Shown here one piece after another: positions 22,863 to 31,100 of a DNA stretch of 64,000 nucleotides. Position 1 is the first letter of the stretch. Every line of letters starts with the position of its first letter. The notes under the pieces are model-generated. The model was not told the origin of the DNA, did not search any database, and saw nothing but the letters and a program-made list of their open reading frames with translations. The DNA comes from Isoetes taiwanensis (Eukaryota > Streptophyta > Lycopodiopsida > Isoetales > Isoetaceae): NCBI GenBank assembly GCA_021234155.1, contig JAJEKV010000057.1, forward strand, positions 5,673,821-5,737,820, given 5' to 3'. A program made the position numbers and the translations under genes.

Positions 22863-23229
22863 GGTATAAATTTATACCGAGTCTATGGTCCCGCGGTATA
22901 AATTTATACCGAGAGGGTTCTGCAACGGTATAAATTTATACCGCCGGCTCGACGGTATAAATTTATACTGGTTGCGAAACTCTCGAGATATAAATTTATA
23001 CCGCCGTGCTTTCGGGCGTATAAATTTATATCGTTCCAAAATCTCTTTATTTATAAATTTATACTCCCCGAGTGTTCTCAACAGAATCGGTATAAATTTA
23101 CACCGCCTCGAAAGACGAGCGGTATAAATTTATACCGTTGCAGAGCCCTCTCGGTATAAATTTACACAGAAAGATATTACAGTCGTTCAATGAAACAGTT
23201 CGTAAACACTTGCGGTATAAATTTATACG
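22863..23229. repeat. Palindrome cluster 2, methylase side
   Basis: Eleven copies start at 22863, 22895, 22927, 22954, 22987, 23017, 23050, 23089, 23121, 23153 and 23214. Four are perfect 16-bp palindromes GGTATAAATTTATACC; the others differ at one to three outer positions, with the central TATAAATTTA retained. Spacing is mostly 30-33 bp, near three helical turns, while the sequence between copies is not conserved. The cluster ends about 300 bp before the methylase start codon. Confidence 0.93.
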
Positions 23230-23817
23230 GGGATACCACTTGCGTGGTTTAAATTTAAAATAGGTGTCGAATGTCTAAAGAAATCCGGAACCATACTATT
23301 TGAACACTAGTGTTGTGTTTTAAGGTCTATTTCCAGAGAAAAAGGGGTAAAATAGCGCGAATTTAAGGTTGTTTAAGGGTTTAAGCAACTTTTCTTAGAG
23401 CTAAAGTGTTTAAAATTGTGGTAAAAAACTGTTTTTCTAACGTAAAAGGGGTTCTTTGCGCCTTTTCAGCCTCAAGCTTGTTATCAAAAGCAAGGGACAA
23501 CCATCGAAGGCACAAACGTCGAAGATGCAAAACTACGAACTGAAAGATGTGACATGGTACGTCCATAGGGGAGCAAGGGAGCGCTACCCCACTGACGCGT
23601 GGCGGATGATTACTACCCCGCCGGCGAGATGACAAGCTTAACTGCCACAGAAAACGAAGATGAGATTCATATGAACTGCGTGAACGACGACGGGGACGTT
23701 GTGTACATTCTAAATAGCAGAATGCTTCGTATCAGCATGTGCAAGCCTAAAGATGTTCATGATTACATTGCGGATAATTACAAGCTTGGCTATGTAAGTT
23801 GATCTTTGTGGCTTTAC

Positions 23818-23833
23818 CGTATAAATTTATATC
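23818..23833. repeat. Single palindrome copy in methylase intron 1
   Basis: One near-copy of the 16-mer (CGTATAAATTTATATC) lies inside the 70-bp first intron (23794-23863). Even this shortest intron region therefore holds a site, while the adjoining exons hold none. Confidence 0.85.
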
Positions 23834-24893
23834 GTCAGCTTCCTAATTTAACCTGCACTATAGGACATAGTGGACATCCTTTCATGTGTGACACTTTGTG
23901 ACGAGAAGGTTATGACCAAAGGTCTGTGGTACCCACGTTCTAAGGATGAGGTGGAGAAAGATAGTGAACCGAAAGAGGAATAAGAAGAGGAAGAGGAGGA
24001 AGAGGTGGTGACGAGAGGAAAGGGTAAGAGGCAAGCATTGGTAGTAGACACACAGCCCAAAAAAAAGTCAAGGACCACAAAGGCTTTGACTATAGAGGAG
24101 TCAGCAGAAGCGCTTCAAAAGGCCCCTGGGGCAGATATTGTATTGCGGCCCTCAGACAAGTCGAGTGCTATTTTGAAAAGGGTTAATGTGAGACCAAGCT
24201 GCTAAAGCAAACAATTTCTTTGACACTGAGCACAATTAAGAGGCCACCAAAGAATGAAGATGTGGTCAGAGTGCTTCAGGTGAGAAAGTTATACGCGGCA
24301 CATGTGGCTATCTTAAAGCAAAGAATGAGAAGGAATCCACATGCACATGTGTCACCACTCGTTGTCATGGTAGACAGAAGTCAGGTCAACCAACTAAAAG
24401 ATTATAGGAAGGCAGACTTCGAAGATTATACGTATTATGTTCTTGGTGGCACACATAGTTATAAAGCAAGAAAAGAACTATCAAAAGAAGAAAGCCGAAA
24501 CGAGGTCTGGAAGAGTGTGGAAGCGCACATTTATGTGGGGCTAACAGATGAAGAGGCTAAGGTCATTGCCATGAGCCATAATCTCGACAATGATTTCAGA
24601 TTAAAGATGAGCCTTATAGACAAAATCCGATTCATGCACCGAGAGTATGTGGAGTTCAAACAAATGCATGGAGAGGACTTTAAAAAACAAAAGAACAAGC
24701 TCCAAGAACTTGGGAAGCCTGTGTGACAGAGTGTTGTCTAAGTTATGATTCAGATAAGAAGCCCATAATGGCTGTGAAGCAGTATGACAACTACTTCCAG
24801 CTTGCTTTCAGAGACAGTCAAGTAAGTACAACATTTAAATGAGTCTTTCAATAGTATGTTTATCGTGGTTTAAACTGTGTAGAAGCATTGAGC

Positions 24894-25070
24894 TGTATAA
24901 ATATATACCAACCATGGAAGGGTGCTACTGTATAAATTTATACCGAGCCCTGGCTCGGTATAAATTTATAATTTATACCGGTCCAGGGCTCGGTATAAAT
25001 TTATACCGAGCCAGGGCACGGTATAAATTTATACAGTGGCACCCTTCCATGGTTGGTATAAATTTATACC
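24894..25070. repeat. Nested palindrome array in methylase intron 2
   Basis: Six palindromic 16-mers (starts 24894, 24929, 24957, 24992, 25020 and 25055; spacings 35, 28, 35, 28, 35) are embedded in a larger inverted repeat. The left arm reads ACCATGGAAGGGTGC then GAGCCCTGGCTC; the right arm reads GAGCCAGGGC then GCACCCTTCCATGG. The whole ~175-bp block can fold on itself and lies wholly within intron 2 (24822-25130). Confidence 0.92.
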
Positions 25071-26144
25071 ATGACATAAAACTCTGGTACGCTCTTCAAC
25101 ACTAAAGTACTTGACTTTGACCTTTAACAGGTGTGGGATCTTCAAGAAATAATTTTTTGCATGTTCGAGGATGGTGAACTTAAAGAGCAAACTAGCTCCA
25201 CTGGAAAAAAACCGAAAAAAGTAGTGAGGCAAAGCAAAAAAACATGAGCATTGTGCTTTGGACGCAACTACAGGGTCTCAAGAGCAAGGAAATTATTGTG
25301 CGCCTTTTAGAAAATGTTGTGGCCAAAGAATTCACTTTAAATGAAATGGCTAAGGAGGCTAAGACGTAAGCCTCATTTGCTTTGTCGTGTACTTTTTTTA
25401 TTCACTTAGAATTACAATCTTTTTCTTCTTCCAGTCAGAAGGACATTGTCACCTGTCAGTCCGAGTTGATGAAGCAACTAAACCTAGAAAACTGGGAGGA
25501 GTGCAAGCTTCTTTACCCAACTTGTACGACAGACAACACAATCAGAGAGCACGCGGTTAACTTCAGTGGCTGGGTGAGTTTTGCAGAAAACATGTTTTGT
25601 CTTCCAGCCTTTTGTCACACCGTTCTCTTTACGTAACAAGAAGAAAGGTACGCAATGGGCTTTTGAACCTCGGTTCAGAGGGGCCAAAGAGGAAAGGAAG
25701 AGACAAGGCCATTGAGCGAGGTGAAAAGAAGTCGGCTCTAGCGCTTTTGACACTAGCTACTTAAAGATTCACAACGCTTGGGTGGGGCCGGCTTTGTATA
25801 GGGTTGTCTGGGGGTGATTGCACCCGGTGCCGGGGACGCTTGTGGAAAAGCAAAACTTCACATTGTGCATAGCCGATATTCCTTATGCCTTTAGAATTAA
25901 AGATAGCGCCTTCGATGATGAGGCTTTCACGCATTCGCAAGTTCGTGCTTTTTTGGACGACCTCAAGGAAGTCACGCTATCTGCAAACTGGAGGGTAATT
26001 ATTTTTCATTCCGACCTGTAGACCATGTCCGTGCTCAAACCTATAGGAGCGGTCTGCAACGCCGGCTTCGAGACCTGTATTTGGTAAGCCTTTCATACGT
26101 TTAAAGCTCTTCTTTTTACTGTAACTCCACGGTATAATTCTTTC

Positions 26145-26286
26145 CACAGTTGCCTTGCTGTATAAATTTATACGGATGGAGCTGGTATAAATTTATACAG
26201 CATGGCAACCGTGGTATAAATTTATACAGCAAGGCAACCGTCGTATAAATTTATACAGCAAGGCAACCGTGGTATAAATTTATACC
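26145..26286. repeat. Palindrome array in methylase intron 5
   Basis: Five 16-mers start at 26159, 26184, 26213, 26242 and 26271. The last four are part of a 29-bp direct repeat that also contains GCAAGGCAACCGT. A left-hand TTGCCTTGCTG (26150-26160) is the inverse of this, so the array also ends in an inverted arrangement. It lies in intron 5 (26084-26358). Confidence 0.92.
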
Positions 26287-27454
26287 GCTACACTACTAGG
26301 ATTACTTATTTTCATTGTTTTCTTTCTGCTAATTTAGAATTACTATATTGACTGGCAGGCTGAAGACGAACGTCAAAGGACATGGTGGTGGTCCGCACTT
26401 AGTGAGCTGCTTCGAGCATTTCCACATAGGTTATTACAGCGCAGACACCAAAAAAGCCATGGTACATTTCAATACGCAGAATGAGAAGACGCCTCCATGC
26501 AATGCTTTCCAGTTCCCTGCTGTCTTGCAAAAGTTGAGAGACCCACAGAGACAAGGCGTTGTGGTCCCATTACCAGAAGTCCCATTACAGTGGTTTTGTC
26601 GCCCGGGTGACTGGATTTTGGACGCATTCTCTGGAACAGGCACCACAGCAGTTTGCGCCCTTAAGCAAGGGCGTAATATTGTTTCAGTTGATATAGAACC
26701 AGGCAAAATAAGTTTCATCGGGATCAGGATAAGCTCCTGTGAATCGTTTCCTGATGAAAATGAGGAACTGGGAGCAAAAAATGGTGCTGGGGATGTTAAA
26801 GGCACTTACACAGAAATCCAGCCTCCTATTACGGGAAGAAAAGATGAGGAGGTGGAGTTCGTGGACCTGGAGCCTGTGGAGCCAGAGCCCGCCAAACCGC
26901 CTGTTCCAATAGCATTAGAATCAGAAGCAGGCATCTCTGGCTTTGTGGCCTCACAAGAGACAGATCAAAAGGGGTACGAGAGTCTCGTGGACTGGGAAGA
27001 GCCTCTTCTCGTATGAATTGATACAGATAGATTGAAATGTCAATATATCATTGCATGGTTGTTTGAGTGCCTCTCTTGTTTTATTTTAAACTATGTACTA
27101 AGAATTGTAATACATATTTATGGTAATTTGTAAACTGAAAGCTTTGTGTCTTCAACAATGTTTAATTAGAACAACTCTTTCTTGCTCCATGATTTCAAAC
27201 TCTTTGTCTTTTTTACGTTTGATTTTGGTAAGTGTGCAAAAAGACAAACTGTATTTGCTTCTATTTTCGTCAATAAGAACTTGTTCAGTTTCCAAAAGTA
27301 GTGTTTTTCTCCTCAAAACAAGCATTTTTTTTGCCTGCTTTCTTTTTAAAATGAAATAGCTTTAAAAATGTTGCTTTTTCTGTGGTATTCCGAACGCTAG
27401 GTGCTCAACAATCTATTTTGCTCCCTATTTTGTCTGTTTTTTCAAGTTTTTAAT

Positions 27455-27516
27455 TTTTTTAAAGGAATCTTTCAAACGCACTTCTTAAATAAGTACGTTT
27501 CATTTTAAACCTTGTT
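27455..27516 (-). repeat. Right terminal and subterminal inverted repeat
   Basis: Read on the minus strand from 27516 it begins AACAAGGTTTAAAATGAAAC, matching the left end with three changes in 30. The subterminal block AAAGGAATCTTT with CAAACGCACTT (27463-27484) repeats motifs of the left end. It is followed by the TGGT duplication. Confidence 0.85.
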
Positions 27517-27520
27517 TGGT

Positions 27521-30500
27521 GTCTTGCCCTTGCTTTAGGCCATAAATCTTGCTTTTATTTTAACCACTTGCTTCTGGAGCAGAGCAGTTGGGACTCCACA
27601 ATTGGGTCATCATTTGGAGCAGAGCAGAGCAGTTGCAACTCCATCAATCAGGTCATCGTGAGTTAGTACAGTAATATGGTAAGCTTCTCCGAACAACTAT
27701 TGCGGCTTTTGATATCAATTTAGTAGAGAAAAACAGTTGATATATTTTCAGAAGAAAGAAGGTTTTAAAGATGTTGCAATAAACTTAGCCTGTTTTCTCT
27801 ATTTTTGAATGTCGATTTAAATTATGTTGTTACGTCAGATTTTGGCACCACCATATTCTTCCACTTCCAAAATGCACTCAATACTGCACTAGAACTGTGA
27901 GCACGGGCACACATATAAATTCTAAATCATTAAGATTTTATTATGATGAACAGGGAACTAAGTTCTGAGGCTGTTATTCTATTTATCATAGGATTAAATC
28001 CTACATTGTAATGAACTTACTTTGTATATTCTATAGCATGACATAGATAACAAATTCTTTTTCTATTGCTTTCTTTGATTAGATAAGTACACCGATGCTA
28101 TTATGAGTGGCATTCAGATTCATCAAAGCTAACTTGGCACTTTTGATGACTGCTTCCAGTTGTGAGAGCCCAAATAGGAATGGACAGGAGCTTCAATAAG
28201 TTAGAGCTTCCAGTAAAATGTTTTTTGCAACAATACCATCTCTCTTTCATAGCCACTGTGGTATCAAAGTCCTCCTTAGATTCACAGTTTTGGAGCCAAT
28301 TGATTCTTAGCTTGAGATTTGAAGAGAAGCCATAGGACATGGGTACATTACCATAGTTTTTCTGGACTGGAGCCTTTCTTCCCGAATAATATGTCAACTA
28401 GAACGGCTTTTGTTTTGAAGCTTGGACTTCTTCTCTTTTGCCTCTGTTCTGAGAATGGGATAGTGCAGGCATACGCTATGGTAACTTTCAGTTAATGAAG
28501 GAAGCATGTCAATTGCCCCGCATATATCTGCATGTATTCAGATATTTTCGTCCAAACTATTCAAAGATAACTTCATTGCCAAGACTGTGCGATTGCTATA
28601 CCAACGTGAAAGAAACTACTGCATATGCTTGAAATAGTGGAGTCCAGATTAAGCAGAACCCTTATACATACATAATAGGATTTTGGAGGCCAATAGCTCT
28701 GCACTCAAATGTTCTTATAACCATCGCATATAAGTCATGTGATACTGTTGTAGCATTTGTAGCTTTATATTTGATGTCATATAATTTTAGCATATCTAGG
28801 AACTCATTTTATTTCATTATTGACAAGATCAATATTTCGATGTGATTACAAATATAAGAGGTCTGGCAGTAGCACTTCTTGCTAATAAGTTCTATTGTGG
28901 ATTGACCCCGTTGGTGCTATTGGCTTAGCTGTCTACACGACATTTAATTGGTCAAGGGTTGTTTTTGAAAACGCAGGTATGCATGTTTTCTCCTGCTAAT
29001 GCCTCTAAGGTGCGTGCGTGTTAGTTATAGAAAGAGCCTTGCAAAGGAAAATAACCTTCACAAGCGACAATGTTGTTTGTTTCCCCTACCTTCAATTCCT
29101 TATTTTCTTATACAAGTTTCGTGCTGGTGCATCATAGAGTTAGAGCTGTTCCAGTTACCAAGGCATTTCTTCTTTTGCGATCTCAATTAGATCATAGCCA
29201 TTTTCATCCATAATCTGCAATGTGATTCTCTATTATCTACTTACTCATTGTTCTCCAAAACTACGTCTCAGTCTAGAATTTGGAGATGGAAGAAAATGGA
29301 TTATGCATTTTTGCTCACAGTGGAAATGAGAAGGAAAGAATGGATAAGGGTTTTTTAAACTTTCCATTTGGCATAGGGAATGCTTTGTCTATTGCTCTAC
29401 CAAAATTCTAGTTTATCTACTTCAAAGCACTTTGGAAACGGTGAGACAATGTACTCTGCTATTTATGTTCTTGGTGGTGTTGCAAACAAGCTGTGACTTT
29501 TATTGTTGCAACCTTATATCTTAATATCACATGCTTCCGAACATCTGCAAGTTTCATCTGCCTTTTCAGATCCTAGCAAGGATATCATTTTAGCATCTTT
29601 TTTCATCCTCTCTGCCGTAATTGCCTAAATGTTCCATTTTTCTAAGCTTCTTGAGCGTAAATACTGATAGAGCAGATTTCAAAGCTCCCCAGCGCAGAAG
29701 TGGAAATGGATGGATCAGGATATGAAATGCCAAGGTATGTTGCATAATCAACCCCATTCCAACTTTTTTCCCTTCCAATCAACGATGTCAAGAAGTATTG
29801 AGCTGACCTTTGAAGTTAAGCAACGTGCAGCATTCTGAAACCAAACATTATGTTGCATTGCTGATGTGGCATATGCTGTTTTGCAGGTGTGAGATGGGAT
29901 GACAAAAGTCTAGAGTTCAGAATCTATGGAAACATCTATTTGCACATATACATTGTGAAAGCTAATCTTCATTTATGCTGGAGATCTTGCATCATGCTCT
30001 GCGCTTCAAAGTTTGTTATATATAGTGGAAAATTGTTCTTTTTTTCTTCATACGCAAGAACAAGGATCAAAAGCTGTTCATTAATTCTGAAATCATTTAG
30101 AACAGCTTACAGAGTATTTCCTTTACATCGAATCAACAGCTACATGAATTAAATTGTAAGTTTTTTTCTTCTGACCGCGCAACTTCAAATGATAAGATAC
30201 GACATGAATTGGTTTTCTAAGTAAGTTAATTGATTCTGTAAGCATTTCTTCAGTAAAGTAAGCGGTGATAGGACATTAAAGAAAAAGCCTGCTGCGTTAG
30301 AATCTCTAGCTCCTTACCGATCTAAATTGATGAGTATTGTGAGGCATATGCCTTTTTGTTGATTATCTACGTTTATTTTGTTCACAAGAAAAAAGGCAAG
30401 CCAAGGTTTTGTCAGGTGAACCAGTAATAAAGACAAAACTTTAGTATGGGGTGCAGATAAATCTGTGTTCTACCTAATGAGGAACTATCACATCTTAATG

Positions 30501-30709
30501 TTAATTGCTTATGCTAAAAAATTATTGGCAATACAAAAAGTAGATGCTTTCAAATTTGTTAATCAAACAAAGGCGTAGTTCTTAAAACACCCTACTTAGG
30601 CCACAATCCGATGCATATACACTTCTTGGTGTTGCCCGGCAACATCTATAAGACTTTTTGGTATTTGGAACGGCAAAAATGGTATTTTTTTGGACATAGC
30701 GGTCGCTTT
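27521..30709. other. Intergenic stretch without supported genes
   Basis: No conserved domain or plausible exon chain was found on either strand. A ~43-bp imperfect tandem duplication containing GGAGCAGAGCAG lies at 27576-27665. A 98-residue minus-strand frame (28101-28397) has no recognisable family or context. Confidence 0.5.
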
Positions 30710-30710
30710 T

Positions 30711-31100
30711 TTCCATTAAGGTAGGAAGACATTTGATGGGCCACATGTGAGCAACACAGCGATCGCTTTTTTTTCCAATAGGACGCTGCCTTGTGGCGTG
30801 ACGTTAAAATCTCTTCTTCTTCTAAAATAGTCCTGTGGTAGGACGTTAAACTGCCATACCCAAGGTCACGGGTTCAACGCCTCGTTGTGAAAGTGGCCAT
30901 GCAATGTAAAGTTGGTGGGGGAAGGACCCACTTCAGCAATGTAAAGTGGTGGGGGCAGGACCCATCTGGGTGTGTTGTAAAGTGTCACATGTCCGATAGG
31001 ACGCTGCCTTGTGGCGTGACGTTAAAATCTCTTCTTCTTCTTCTTCTTTATTTCCATAAAGGTAGGAAGACATTTGACGGGCCATATGTGAGCAACGGCT
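30711..31100. repeat. Local duplication around a SINE
   Basis: The block with AGGTAGGAAGACATTTGA and TGTGAGCAAC at 30720-30757 recurs at 31060-31097. The block ATAGGACGCTGCCTTGTGG followed by a CTT run occurs at 30777-30822 and 30985-31049. The arrangement is consistent with two related short elements or a partial duplication around one of them. Confidence 0.7.
30826..31049 (+). mobile_element. tRNA-derived SINE
   Basis: The head resembles a tRNA: a box A-like TGTGGTAGGACG (30835-30846) is followed about 25 bp later by GGTTCAACGCC (30871-30881), a good polymerase III box B. The body is unrelated to tRNA, and the 3' end is a (CTT)n tail (31029-31049). This is the structure of plant tRNA-derived SINEs. 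A functional tRNA is unlikely because the acceptor stem and cloverleaf are not formed. Confidence 0.6.

Larger units (their letters stand above)
22443..23524. promoter_or_regulatory. Divergent promoter region with palindrome arrays
   Basis: This 1.1-kb stretch separates the start codons of the two divergent genes. The middle (22650-22860) has TATA-like sequences in both directions (CTATATATCG near 22682 and TTTATATATC near 22723) and holds no palindromes. Palindrome clusters lie on each side, one next to each gene start. Open frames through this region are made of the repeat itself and are not genes. Regulation of both genes by a factor binding the palindromes is my inference. Confidence 0.6.
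23525..27016 (+). pseudogene. ParB-like plus DNA methyltransferase gene, damaged
   Basis: Six exons with GT-AG borders are proposed: 23525-23793, 23864-24821, 25131-25365, 25435-25573, 25641-26083 and 26359-27016. Exon 2 encodes an acidic, lysine-rich region and then a ParB/sulfiredoxin-like domain with VLGGTHSYKARKEL (about 24435-24480), matching the G-x-H-R-x-x-A box of ParB. Exon 5 has IADIPYAF (DIPY at 25875-25886), a variant of methylase motif IV (DPPY). Exon 6 has WLKTNVKG and motif I DAFSGTGTT (26621-26647), which binds S-adenosylmethionine. The order IV then I defines the beta class of N4-cytosine/N6-adenine methylases. ParB-methylase fusions are common in phages and bacteria. Premature stops at 23981, 25815 and 26019 and frameshifts near 23600, 24190, 24715, 25240 and 25725 interrupt the frame, while the splice sites look intact. 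Confidence 0.8.
18881..27516. mobile_element. 8.6-kb TIR transposon with ParB-methylase cargo
   Basis: The element is bounded by 30-bp inverted repeats (18881-18910 and 27487-27516) that match at 27 of 30 positions. Both ends read AACAA-R-GTTTAAA inward. The flanking bases are TGGT on each side (18877-18880 and 27517-27520), a 4-bp target duplication. Inside are two divergently transcribed genes sharing a ~1.1-kb promoter region: a DUF7869-like transposase gene on the minus strand and a ParB-like plus DNA methyltransferase gene on the plus strand. Palindromic 16-mers occur only in the promoter region and in methylase introns. A 4-bp duplication is known for Sola, Ginger and Kolobok (TTAA only) elements; I cannot assign this one to a named superfamily. 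Confidence 0.85.

Noticed and set aside
22872-23127. Open frames rich in INLYR or YKFI repeats on both strands
   Set aside because: They are only translations of the AT-rich palindrome (TATAAATTTATA) and its spacers, and exist in both strands at once.
22863-23229. Regularly spaced repeats with unrelated spacers, like a CRISPR array
   Set aside because: The repeat is a short 16-bp palindrome that varies at its outer bases, spacers are only about 16 bp, and the context is a plant transposon promoter with no cas genes.
28101-28397. A 98-residue minus-strand frame as a host gene
   Set aside because: No recognised domain, no splice context and no second copy; length is within chance for this composition.
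30835-30905. A true tRNA gene
   Set aside because: Box A- and box B-like motifs are present, but there is no acceptor stem or cloverleaf, and the sequence continues into a CTT-tailed body, as in a SINE.
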